DNA from: Acinetobacter sp. B51(2017)
Lineage (GTDB): Bacteria; Pseudomonadota; Gammaproteobacteria; Pseudomonadales; Moraxellaceae
DNA: 64,000 bases
Reading direction: 5' to 3'
Assembly (NCBI RefSeq): GCF_003711395.1
Contig: NZ_PJRJ01000006.1
Location: 1-64,000 of the forward strand
Shown here: positions 19,319 through 27,186 of the stretch, in pieces
Position numbering within the stretch: the first letter of the stretch is position 1
Layout: every line of letters starts with the position of its first letter
Position numbers and translations under genes: made by a program
Notes under the pieces: model-generated
What the model saw: the letters and a program-made list of their open reading frames with translations, nothing else
Databases searched by the model: none
What the model was told of the DNA's origin: nothing

Positions 19319-19930
19319 ATGCAAAATAAGCGAAAAATCATTGCGTTGGCTATCGCTTTACTCAGTGTAGATGCTGCTCACGCAAAAACAGTCATGATTG
19401 TGGGTGATAGTATCAGTGCAGCTTATGGTATGCGCCCCGAACAAGGTTGGGTACATTTGTTACAACAACGCCTCAATCAACAGTATCCGAAACAACATAA
19501 AGTGGTCAATGCAAGTGTTAGTGGTGAAACCACGAGCGGTGCTTTGGCTCGTTTACCCAAACTTCTCACAACCCACAAGCCTGATATTGTGGTGCTTGAA
19601 TTGGGAGGGAATGATGGATTACGTGGTCAGCCGCCACAAAATATTCAAAAAAATCTCAATCAATTGGTACAAAAAAGCCAACAAGCCAAGGCCAAAGTGA
19701 TTATTTTGGGTATGAAAATTCCACCTAATTATGGCAAAGCCTATACACAAGCTTTTGAAAATAACTATAAAGTGGTGAGTCAAAACTACAAAGTGCCTTT
19801 AATGCCATTTTTCTTAGAAGGTGTCGCAGGCAATAAAAGCTTGATGCAACATGATCTGATACATCCCAATGTCAAAGCTCAGCCAGTTTTATTAAAAAAT
19901 GCTTATCCTTATATTCAAAAAGCGCTATAA
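19319..19930 (+). CDS. tesA: Periplasmic arylesterase / acyl-CoA thioesterase I (TesA/TAP-like)
   Basis: This SGNH hydrolase has 203 residues. A signal peptide (ALAIALLSVDAAHA) is followed by block I MIVGDSISAAYGM with the nucleophilic serine, block III LELGGNDGLRG, and block V DLIHPN with the catalytic aspartate and histidine. Family members hydrolyse long-chain acyl thioesters, lysophospholipids and aryl esters in the periplasm. It is divergent from ybbA with 12 bp between starts, a conserved linkage that suggests a functional relation with the YbbAP transporter. Confidence 0.9.
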   Translation: MQNKRKIIALAIALLSVDAAHAKTVMIVGDSISAAYGMRPEQGWVHLLQQRLNQQYPKQHKVVNASVSGETTSGALARLPKLLTTHKPDIVVLELGGNDGLRGQPPQNIQKNLNQLVQKSQQAKAKVIILGMKIPPNYGKAYTQAFENNYKVVSQNYKVPLMPFFLEGVAGNKSLMQHDLIHPNVKAQPVLLKNAYPYIQKAL

Positions 19931-19957
19931 AAAAAGCCAGACTTAAGTCTGGCTTTT
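19929..19957. terminator. Bidirectional terminator, tesA / carbonic anhydrase
   Basis: AAAAAAGCCAGACTTAAGTCTGGCTTTT has an eight-base-pair stem between convergent stops. Confidence 0.85.
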
Positions 19958-19986
19958 GCTTTAAACGATTCAAAGTATCAAGTGCT

Positions 19987-20601
19987 TTAGAAATCGTAGA
20001 ACGTCACTTCACCTGTTTCGAGTGAATATTCTGCACCTACAACTTTTAATTTACCTTTTAAAATTAAACTTTCAATCACCGCAGAGCCATGACGCAATTG
20101 ATTGACTGAACCAAAAACATTGGCACGTACAGCATGATGCGATAATTTATCTAAATCATCTTTAAGTTCTGTTTGCATCAAAATTTCAACAGATGGACGT
20201 ACACGGTTGACAATTGACATCAAATTAGCAGAAGGCGGTTGTGATGGATTTTGCAGTGCTTCAATGGTGGAATGAATCGCACCACAATGACTATGACCGA
20301 GTACCACCACTAAAGGACAACCAAAACTGTCTGCTGCAAATTCTACGCTACCCACTTGCGACGGCGCGACGATGTTACCTGCCACTCGAATCACAAACAA
20401 GTCACCTAAACCTTGGTCAAATACCATTTCAGCTGGAACACGGGAGTCTGAACATCCCAATACAATCGCAAATGGCTCTTGGCTTTCTGCCATTTCAGCA
20501 CGTTGTTGGTGAGTAAGTAATTTTTGATGGTTGGTTTCACCATTTACAAAACGCTGATTTCCTTTTTTTAAGCGTTCTAAAGCTTCTTCTGCTGTAAGCA
20601 T
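19987..20601 (-). CDS. Beta-class carbonic anhydrase
   Basis: It interconverts CO2 and bicarbonate in the cytosol, supplying bicarbonate for carboxylases. The 204-residue protein has the zinc ligands Cys50 (GCSDSRVPAE, with the Asp52/Arg54 dyad), His103 and Cys106 (LGHSHCGAI), all intact. Length fits the family. It is monocistronic. Confidence 0.93.
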   Translation of the reverse strand: MLTAEEALERLKKGNQRFVNGETNHQKLLTHQQRAEMAESQEPFAIVLGCSDSRVPAEMVFDQGLGDLFVIRVAGNIVAPSQVGSVEFAADSFGCPLVVVLGHSHCGAIHSTIEALQNPSQPPSANLMSIVNRVRPSVEILMQTELKDDLDKLSHHAVRANVFGSVNQLRHGSAVIESLILKGKLKVVGAEYSLETGEVTFYDF

Positions 20602-20907
20602 TTTCTACCACCAATGTTGACGTTGCGTTTAGTGTAAACGCATGAATTTTGAATGTCACTTGCAAAAATGATTAGCTGTTTAATTTTTATATAATCTGTT
20701 ACAAAAAATTAAAATTAAAATTAATCGTTTAAAATTTAAAGTTTTATTTAATTTAAAACGACTTTTTAATGTTAAAATTAGCGTTTTTTCATTAGATTGG
20801 TTTTGCCTAAAATATATAAATTAGTTGCTTGATCTATGCCAAAAGCATTGAAAGGTACGCTTGGTACTGTCATTCTTAGCCCAATTTAAATTGGTTGTAG
20901 AGACGGT
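20602..20907. other. Intergenic AT-rich region, carbonic anhydrase / 20908 gene
   Basis: About 300 bp between divergent genes. The block 20695-20790 is almost only A and T, with repeated AAAATTAAAATTAAAATTAA and TTTAAAATTTAAAG units. AATTTAAATT recurs just before the 20908 start. It is likely a curved promoter region. I see no RNA gene. Confidence 0.5.
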
Positions 20908-21906
20908 ATGTACACCCATCCTTTGCTTGAGCAATTGATTGATGCTCAGCTTGATTTTTTAGACCAGCATTTTGCGCAAAGCAGCACTATAGAACAGCAA
21001 TTTTTAGGCTTTTATCAATGGTTTAGAAAACAGACTTTGGCTGACCTTTGGTCATTTGAAGCGCTTCATCAGCTCCTGCAACAACAACTTTTAAATACCC
21101 CTGCCTCTAGCCAATTGGTCAGTCAAATTGCCGAGCATATTCGTTTCTTTTTAATTCATCCGAGCAACGAAAAGACCCAAATTCAAGACGTCATTTCGGT
21201 ACTTACTGTGGATCAACTTGCACAATATGTGGCGAGCAAACGTAGTCATCGCCAACGTCTCATTAAAACTGTGGTAAATAACCAAGCCTTTTCTGCCATG
21301 CTGAGTCAATTGATTCAACATGCCATTCAGGATTATTTAGATAATTCGATGGTGAAAAATATGCCGGGCGTATCGCAATTTATGAAAATGGGACGTTCGG
21401 TGCTAGAAACTGTAACCGACCAAGACCTAGATAACACCATCCAGCAGTATCTACAGCGTAATATTTTAAAACTCAGTCAAATGAGTGAAAGCGTGCTCAA
21501 TCAACATTTTGATGATGATAAGCTGTATCATTTTCAAGCAGGTCTGTGGCATAAAATCAAAACTAAGCCTTTAACAGTGTTACGTGACTATATAGAAGTA
21601 CAAGATTTACCCAAGACTGTGGCTTTAGGACATGAGATTTGGGATCACATACGACAAACTGACTATCTCAAACAGCAGTTACATGATGGGTTATATGCAT
21701 GGTATAGCCGCAATCAACAGCACAGTTTAGATATGTTATTGCGTGATTTAAATATTGACCAAGCCTTAGTCAGCAACGAACTAACGGCTTTATTGCAACT
21801 TATCATTGGCAAGATGATTGACTCAGGTTATTTACGTGAACGCAGCCGTTTAGTATTACGTGAGTTTTATTATGCCGAGCATACGCAAAAATTGTTAAAC
21901 CTTTAA
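20908..21906 (+). CDS. Conserved protein of unknown function (332 aa)
   Basis: Predominantly helical and glutamine/leucine-rich, with no signal peptide, membrane helix or enzyme motif that I recognise. Visible segments are an N-terminal helical part (LLEQLIDAQLDFLDQHFAQS), a basic patch (ASKRSHRQRLIKTVVNN) around residue 112, and a central GVSQFMKMGRSVLETVTDQD. A C-terminal helix pair ends LVLREFYYAEHTQKLL. It is a single gene with its own terminator. I do not assign a function. Confidence 0.7.
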   Translation: MYTHPLLEQLIDAQLDFLDQHFAQSSTIEQQFLGFYQWFRKQTLADLWSFEALHQLLQQQLLNTPASSQLVSQIAEHIRFFLIHPSNEKTQIQDVISVLTVDQLAQYVASKRSHRQRLIKTVVNNQAFSAMLSQLIQHAIQDYLDNSMVKNMPGVSQFMKMGRSVLETVTDQDLDNTIQQYLQRNILKLSQMSESVLNQHFDDDKLYHFQAGLWHKIKTKPLTVLRDYIEVQDLPKTVALGHEIWDHIRQTDYLKQQLHDGLYAWYSRNQQHSLDMLLRDLNIDQALVSNELTALLQLIIGKMIDSGYLRERSRLVLREFYYAEHTQKLLNL

Positions 21907-21908
21907 GC

Positions 21909-21937
21909 AAAAATCCCTGTTTCAGCAGGGATTTTTT
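21909..21937. terminator. Bidirectional terminator after the 20908 gene
   Basis: AAAATCCCTGTTTCAGCAGGGATTTTTT. It also lies just past the methyltransferase stop on the minus strand. Confidence 0.85.
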
Positions 21938-21950
21938 ATCGCATATTCAA

Positions 21951-23222
21951 TCAAACTGCCGTGCCGCATTCGGGTAGTAACTGCCATGCAATACCCCATT
22001 GTGTTAAATATTGATTTATTTGCGACACTTGCTCGGCTTGTACTGATGTTTTTAAATCAAGTACAGGATGAATGTAGCCTGCTTGCATCAGCAAAAATAA
22101 GGTTTCCATTAAAAATATGGGCTGCTGTGCAAACTCAGCCAAGCTTAAAAAGTCCTGAAAACTACAGTGTTTGTGCTGTAATTGTGCAAACATTTGCCCA
22201 ATGAGTGCTTGCGGTGCTTGAATCTGACCAATTGGGGTCTGAAAATGACTGAGCCCCTGCAACGGGGCACTGGCGAGCAGTTTAAATTGCAACTCATTTA
22301 AATGTTGTACATGTTGTTGTGGGCTCAATGCACACGGATTTTTCTGAAAAATATCAACACGCTGCTTGGCATCACGCGCTAAGTCTTTTAAATATTCTTT
22401 GAGTGCTGGGGCTTGCGTCTGTTGCAACAGGGGCTGCATTTTGGCTGGAATACTAATACTGTCTAAGTTTTCACAAGGATGCGCACTGCCTACATAGTTT
22501 AGTCCTGCCTGCTGATAGACTTGTTGATGTACATCCACACTATACAAAGGCTGCCAATGATCGGTTAAAAACTCATGTTCCAAATAGGCATCACTTTGTG
22601 CCAAACTCTGCAATGCCGCTTCAATTTTAGGCTGATTGACAAAAGCACCAGCTTGATATAAATCACCACACAATTTTCTAGCAATCTGCAAATGATGCTC
22701 TATGCTATTTTCAGCAACCACATGTAAGAGCTTTTGAATCGAGTGCAGCGCAGCAGATCCTGGATAACACATATAGTGCAGATAAAAGATGCCCTGTTGC
22801 TTTAGGAACTGATGCACAATGGCTAAAATATTCTGCTGTTGTTCGGCTGCAACCCAAGCATAAGTGCCATGATTGACAATAAAATCAAACTGCTGCTGCT
22901 GAGTTGCTAAAAATTCTGCAAAGTCACAGTGTATAAACTCCACATTGCTTAAGCCTAATTGCTTTGCCTTGCTTTTGGCCTGTGCAATATGCAGTGGATT
23001 AAAATCAATACCAACAAATTTTGCTTGAGGATAATTCGCTGCGCACAGAAGTAAATTGCTGCCTGTGGCACAGGCCAATTCTAAGTAGCTAAAATTTTGC
23101 TCTGCTTGAGGTGCAACAAAGCCTAAAAATTTGACCACTGTACTTAACCATAACGGGGTCATTTCTTTATAAAAGAAACTCGGATAGAGGGTATCAATCA
23201 CATAACCATTTTGTTTTTGCAT
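21951..23222 (-). CDS. Class I SAM methyltransferase with regulatory domain
   Basis: The 423-residue protein begins with VIDTLYPSFFYKEMTPLWLS, the motif preceding the Rossmann core in the methyltransferase-plus-regulatory-domain family. Motif I is YLELACATGSNLLLCA, then VGIDFNPLHIAQAKSKA (acidic ribose-binding residue) and FIVNHGTYAWV (motif IV). The rest resembles the methyltransferase regulatory domain, found in protein-lysine methyltransferases that modify rickettsial outer-membrane protein. It lies 69 bp downstream of a TonB-dependent receptor on the same strand, with only a short stem-loop between. Co-transcription under Fur control is likely; the substrate is unknown. Confidence 0.8.
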   Translation of the reverse strand: MQKQNGYVIDTLYPSFFYKEMTPLWLSTVVKFLGFVAPQAEQNFSYLELACATGSNLLLCAANYPQAKFVGIDFNPLHIAQAKSKAKQLGLSNVEFIHCDFAEFLATQQQQFDFIVNHGTYAWVAAEQQQNILAIVHQFLKQQGIFYLHYMCYPGSAALHSIQKLLHVVAENSIEHHLQIARKLCGDLYQAGAFVNQPKIEAALQSLAQSDAYLEHEFLTDHWQPLYSVDVHQQVYQQAGLNYVGSAHPCENLDSISIPAKMQPLLQQTQAPALKEYLKDLARDAKQRVDIFQKNPCALSPQQHVQHLNELQFKLLASAPLQGLSHFQTPIGQIQAPQALIGQMFAQLQHKHCSFQDFLSLAEFAQQPIFLMETLFLLMQAGYIHPVLDLKTSVQAEQVSQINQYLTQWGIAWQLLPECGTAV

Positions 23223-23255
23223 GATTCATTCTCAAACTAAGCGTTTCAGGCATAC

Positions 23256-23276
23256 CTATGGGGCAACATGCCCCAT
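23256..23276 (-). other. Stem-loop between receptor and methyltransferase genes
   Basis: TATGGGGCAACATGCCCCATA is a near-perfect palindrome (ATGGGGC/GCCCCAT) in the 69-bp gap. On the minus strand no T-run follows, so it is more likely an mRNA processing or stability element than a terminator. Confidence 0.5.
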
Positions 23277-23291
23277 ATTTAGCACTTTTAA

Positions 23292-25391
23292 TTAGAAGCT
23301 TAGATTTACTGCAAAGCTAAAACGACGACCATCTAACACCCAGTCATTCCCATCTTCCAACACGTTTTTATTTTGCACGTTGTAAATACCTATCGAAAGT
23401 TTCAGCTTATCGCTGTATTTATACACTGCACCAAGGTCAACAAAGGTATAGTCAGGTGTGGCATTATCGCCCACTGTTTTACCGCGATAGTTGAGCTGTG
23501 TCCAAAGTAACCATTGATCATTCACATCCCAATCCAGTCCTGCATTAAACATATGTTTAGGTAGATCATTCAGTGGTTTACCTTTGTTAGCACCGGTTTT
23601 TTGCTCACTGTTGGTATAGGTATATGAATGGCGATATTTCAAATAGTCTGTAATAAAGTAATCTGTGGTCAGTTCAAGTCCGCGGATTTGTGCTTCATCC
23701 ACATTATAATTATAGGTATAACCTGTAGCACTATATGGGAAACTCGGGTTATCTTGATAGAACTCACTGTTAGCAACAAAGTCATCAATTTCGTCTTGAG
23801 TATATGATGGTTTACCGCCTTCAGCCTCTGTTGGCAAACGACTGCCCGCAACACGTGACGAACGCGTAATTTTGTCATTAAATTCAGTTTGATAGACCAT
23901 TAAGCTGGCCAATAGACCTAAATCACGATTTTCAAAGGCAAAGCCAGTTTCATAGGTTAAGCTGGTTTCAGGTTTTAAGTCTGGATTTGGCATAATTGCC
24001 CCACCCATGGAATTGAGCATATATTGTGGGGATGAGCTACGTAAGCTTGGTGCCTTATAGCCCGAAATCACTCCACCTTTCACGGTAAAATTATCATTGG
24101 CTTTATATACTGCATAGGCTTTAGGGCTAAAGTTATCACCAAAGAACTCATTTTCGTCATAACGACCGCTGAATGTTAATGCCAATTTGTCGGTCACATT
24201 CCAAGTGTCTTCTGCAAATAATGACCACTGGTAGCGATCCATTTTCGTTACTTTACCTGCCATATTTGCTTGTTGGTTGGTCGCACCATCTTCTAAGTTT
24301 TCTTCTAGGTAACGTCCACCAAGCGTTAGGGCATGCTCATCAAAGAAATACGTCCCTTGGGTATTGGCAGTAAGGGTTTCAAATAAAATCCCCCCTGGAT
24401 TTTGTATTTTATCAATTGTACGCCCAGTAATTGAGTTATTTTCATCTTGGTCGAATTGTAAGTAGGAGCTGCTGACCCATTTATCGTATTTTGCTTCGTG
24501 ATTTAAGCTGATGTTATTTTTTTCTAATTCTGAATAGGTACGTGATGCTGTTGGCAACAAACTAATGCCTGGGTTATGGGTACGTTGCTGCTGCGTATTT
24601 GAGATTTCAGCCGTTAACGTATTGTTGCTGTTTGGGGTATAAATCAATTTTGCTGCAATATTTTTTTTATTAAAATCAGGCTCGCTTTCACCAGATTCAG
24701 TGGTTGTACGTTGAAGTGAACTCTCTTCAATGGTCTGTACACCGCCTGTCACCTGCATCGACAATAAATTCGCAACGAGGGGTGCTGTGACATACACACT
24801 AGTATTGGTGGCATCATTATTCACTTGATTAGACGAAGCGGCTTTGATGTATTCAGTACGAATACTGGCTGTCATTTTGTCTTGATGCTTTTTGGTAATA
24901 ATATTGATCACACCACCCATGGCATCTGAACCATATAAAGATGAAGATGGCCCACGAATCACTTCAATACGTTCAATCGCTTCGATTGGCGGTAAAAAAT
25001 TCACCGATGCACCTTGCACCCCACCATTGGTGGTCAGCAAACTCCCATCATTCATGGGCTTACCATCAATTAAAAACAGTGTGTAAGATGAACCCATACC
25101 ACGAATGGAAATAGTTTGGTTAGTCCCGCCACCTTGTACAAACACACCAGGTACATTTTTTAATGCATCTGTGACATCACTATAAGATTTTTTTTCTAAT
25201 TCTTCTGCAGTAATCACTGAAATCGTCGCAGCAGCATCTGCAATGTTTTGTTCATAACCACCTGCTGTGGTCACAACAATGGTATCTAATTCTACAGGTT
25301 GCTTTGCTGCTGTTTCTTGTGCGTTTGCCACAACACCCATGGCTGAAAGTACGGCAAAAGCCAAAGTTGATTGTATTAACGGCTGGTTCAT
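23292..25391 (-). CDS. TonB-dependent outer-membrane receptor (FepA/CirA-like)
   Basis: The 699-residue protein has a signal peptide ending ...VVANAQE and a TonB-box-like segment near VELDTIVVTTAGG. The plug domain includes DALKNVPGVFVQGGG, SIRGMGSSYTLFLIDGKPM and VIRGPSSSLYGSDAMGGVIN. A 22-strand-type barrel ends in the canonical phenylalanine (RRFSFAVNLSF). It should import an iron chelate using TonB energy. The plug pattern is closest to catecholate or colicin-type receptors, but the ligand cannot be read from sequence. A strong Fur box precedes it. Confidence 0.92.
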   Translation of the reverse strand: MNQPLIQSTLAFAVLSAMGVVANAQETAAKQPVELDTIVVTTAGGYEQNIADAAATISVITAEELEKKSYSDVTDALKNVPGVFVQGGGTNQTISIRGMGSSYTLFLIDGKPMNDGSLLTTNGGVQGASVNFLPPIEAIERIEVIRGPSSSLYGSDAMGGVINIITKKHQDKMTASIRTEYIKAASSNQVNNDATNTSVYVTAPLVANLLSMQVTGGVQTIEESSLQRTTTESGESEPDFNKKNIAAKLIYTPNSNNTLTAEISNTQQQRTHNPGISLLPTASRTYSELEKNNISLNHEAKYDKWVSSSYLQFDQDENNSITGRTIDKIQNPGGILFETLTANTQGTYFFDEHALTLGGRYLEENLEDGATNQQANMAGKVTKMDRYQWSLFAEDTWNVTDKLALTFSGRYDENEFFGDNFSPKAYAVYKANDNFTVKGGVISGYKAPSLRSSSPQYMLNSMGGAIMPNPDLKPETSLTYETGFAFENRDLGLLASLMVYQTEFNDKITRSSRVAGSRLPTEAEGGKPSYTQDEIDDFVANSEFYQDNPSFPYSATGYTYNYNVDEAQIRGLELTTDYFITDYLKYRHSYTYTNSEQKTGANKGKPLNDLPKHMFNAGLDWDVNDQWLLWTQLNYRGKTVGDNATPDYTFVDLGAVYKYSDKLKLSIGIYNVQNKNVLEDGNDWVLDGRRFSFAVNLSF

Positions 25392-25477
25392 GTGCGCTTT
25401 ACTCAGAATTCTATGAAGAGATAATGTTTAATTTGTTGCGCATTGTAACAAACAAGAATCATTTGTAAATTGGTTTT

Positions 25478-25496
25478 GATAATTATTATCATTAGC
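25478..25496 (-). promoter_or_regulatory. Fur box upstream of the TonB-dependent receptor
   Basis: GATAATTATTATCATTAGC matches 16 of 19 positions of the classical Fur box GATAATGATAATCATTATC. It lies 87 bp upstream of the receptor start, as expected for iron-repressed promoters. Confidence 0.85.
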
Positions 25497-25511
25497 CTTT
25501 AAATTTTAAGC

Positions 25512-25542
25512 AAAAAAAATAGCTCCAATGATGGAGCTATTG
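25512..25542 (-). terminator. Terminator downstream of nfuA
   Basis: On the minus strand ATAGCTCCATCATTGGAGCTAT precedes a run of eight T. It lies 16 bp past the nfuA stop. Confidence 0.85.
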
Positions 25543-25557
25543 ATTGACTAGCAAAGC

Positions 25558-26196
25558 TTATTTCATATAAGCGCCTTCTGACTGCGTGTGATCCGTTTGG
25601 TCAATCACACGAGCAAGCTCAGGGACGTGTTGTTTTAAAGTCACTTCAACACCTTGCTTTAAAGTGATATCAATTGCCGAACAACCTTGGCAACCACCAC
25701 CAAATTTAAGTACTGCAGTTAAGCCATGTTCAGCATCTTCAACCACTTCCACCAGTGCACAGTTACCACCGTGACCTGCTAAACCTGGGTTAATTTCTGA
25801 TTGTAAAACGTAAGTAATACGCTCTTCGACCGATGCATCTGGCCCTACGCGTGGCACTTTAGAGTTTGGTGCACGGAAAGTTAATTGACCACCAAAACGG
25901 TCTTTGTTGTAGTCAATCACCGCATCTAATAAATAAGGGATTGATGGGGAATCCACATAAGCTGGAAAATCTGGATACTGTTGCACATAGTCTGTTGCAA
26001 CCACTTCATCTGGTGCGCTATATGCCATACAACATTCAGCACGCGGTGTTCCTGGATGCTCAACAAAAACGCGCACACCAATACCCGGCGTGTTTTGTTT
26101 TGCCAATAAATCACGAAGGTACTCTTGTGCAGAAGGCGTAATTAATAAATTTGGAATTTCTTCTGCGGCTACTGTGCTGCTGTTCTCAGTCGACAT
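25558..26196 (-). CDS. nfuA: Fe/S biogenesis protein NfuA
   Basis: NfuA carries and delivers [4Fe-4S] clusters to apo-enzymes, especially during iron limitation or oxidative stress. The 212-residue protein has an N-terminal degenerate A-type domain (LLITPSAQEYLRDLLAKQ, with GVRVFVEHPGTPRAECCMAY) and a C-terminal Nfu domain. The Nfu CxxC is GGGCQGCSAID (Cys169, Cys172). It has about 20 more residues at the N-terminus than E. coli NfuA. It lies beside an iron receptor but in a separate transcription unit, with a terminator and Fur box in between. Confidence 0.95.
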   Translation of the reverse strand: MSTENSSTVAAEEIPNLLITPSAQEYLRDLLAKQNTPGIGVRVFVEHPGTPRAECCMAYSAPDEVVATDYVQQYPDFPAYVDSPSIPYLLDAVIDYNKDRFGGQLTFRAPNSKVPRVGPDASVEERITYVLQSEINPGLAGHGGNCALVEVVEDAEHGLTAVLKFGGGCQGCSAIDITLKQGVEVTLKQHVPELARVIDQTDHTQSEGAYMK

Positions 26197-26353
26197 AACA
26201 ATCTTTCCTCAAGCTGAAGCGTTCATTTTAACTGAAGATGCGGGGTAATTAAAAAAAATCAACCAAAATTGTCGGATTTATTGTCTATATTACGGCAAAT
26301 TGCTGTTTTAATGGCATGATGTTATTTAAATCGTCTTGGTAGCGCTGCACTCT

Positions 26354-26974
26354 ATGTTGGATTTACCTTTTAATCATACCGTCACCTTAATTTTAATTAC
26401 GGTGCTGATCTCGCTTTTGGCGTTTTCAAATCAAAATTTGATGAATCGTCTGATTTTTTGGCCCCCTGCTATGCAACGCGGCCAGTATGACCGTTTTATT
26501 ACCCACGGCTTTATTCATGCTGATGGCGCACATCTGTTATTTAACATGATCACGCTGTTTTTCTTTGGTTCGATCATTGAACAGTTTTATCGCCAGTATG
26601 TCTTTGATTTAGGCTTTGTGCTGTTTTATTTAGGCGGGCTGATTGCCGCCATTATTCCGAGTTATTTACAGCATAAAAATGACCATCGCTGGGCCAGCCT
26701 TGGCGCTTCTGGTGCGGTATCTGCGGTGTTATTTGCCTATATTTTATTTGAGCCATGGAAATTGATCTTTGTGTTCTTTATTCCTGTACCTGCGATTATT
26801 TTTGCTGTGCTGTATGTGGCTTATAGCATTTGGTCAGGTAAACGTGGCAATTCTAATGTCAATCATAGTGCGCATTTATGGGGCGCCGCTTACGGCATCA
26901 TTATGACCATTATTATTGAACCGCGTTTAATTGGACATTTCTTAAGAAAGCTTAGTCAAATTCCATTTTTATAA
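26354..26974 (+). CDS. Rhomboid-family intramembrane serine protease (short form)
   Basis: From the ATG at 26354 the protein has 206 residues with six membrane segments, the minimal bacterial rhomboid core. HLLFNMITLFFFG carries the H-x-x-x-N loop motif, WASLGASGAVSA the catalytic serine (Ser119) and NHSAHLWGAAYG the catalytic histidine (His174). The substrate is unknown. A TTG six codons earlier is less likely. It is divergent from nfuA and has its own terminator. It is only distantly similar to the rhomboid at 15.3 kb. Confidence 0.9.
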   Translation: MLDLPFNHTVTLILITVLISLLAFSNQNLMNRLIFWPPAMQRGQYDRFITHGFIHADGAHLLFNMITLFFFGSIIEQFYRQYVFDLGFVLFYLGGLIAAIIPSYLQHKNDHRWASLGASGAVSAVLFAYILFEPWKLIFVFFIPVPAIIFAVLYVAYSIWSGKRGNSNVNHSAHLWGAAYGIIMTIIIEPRLIGHFLRKLSQIPFL

Positions 26975-26996
26975 ATTATTTTAATCAAATAAATTC

Positions 26997-27031
26997 AAGT
27001 GATTAGGTCAAGCGGCTTAATCACTTTTTTG
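26997..27031 (+). terminator. Terminator downstream of the short rhomboid
   Basis: AAGTGATTA and TAATCACTT form a nine-base stem around a GGTCAAGCGGCT-like loop, followed by TTTTTT. Confidence 0.75.
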
Positions 27032-27186
27032 TTGATACCCATACTTAAAAAAATTATGCACTAGATCTGGGTTTTTCCATCGCGAAAGTCCACATTTTTC
27101 TCTACAATCTGATTGAAAATGCCAGCCCACATAACCATAGGTCTAGCTAATATAATCTATATAGAATTGAATATAACGAGATTTTT

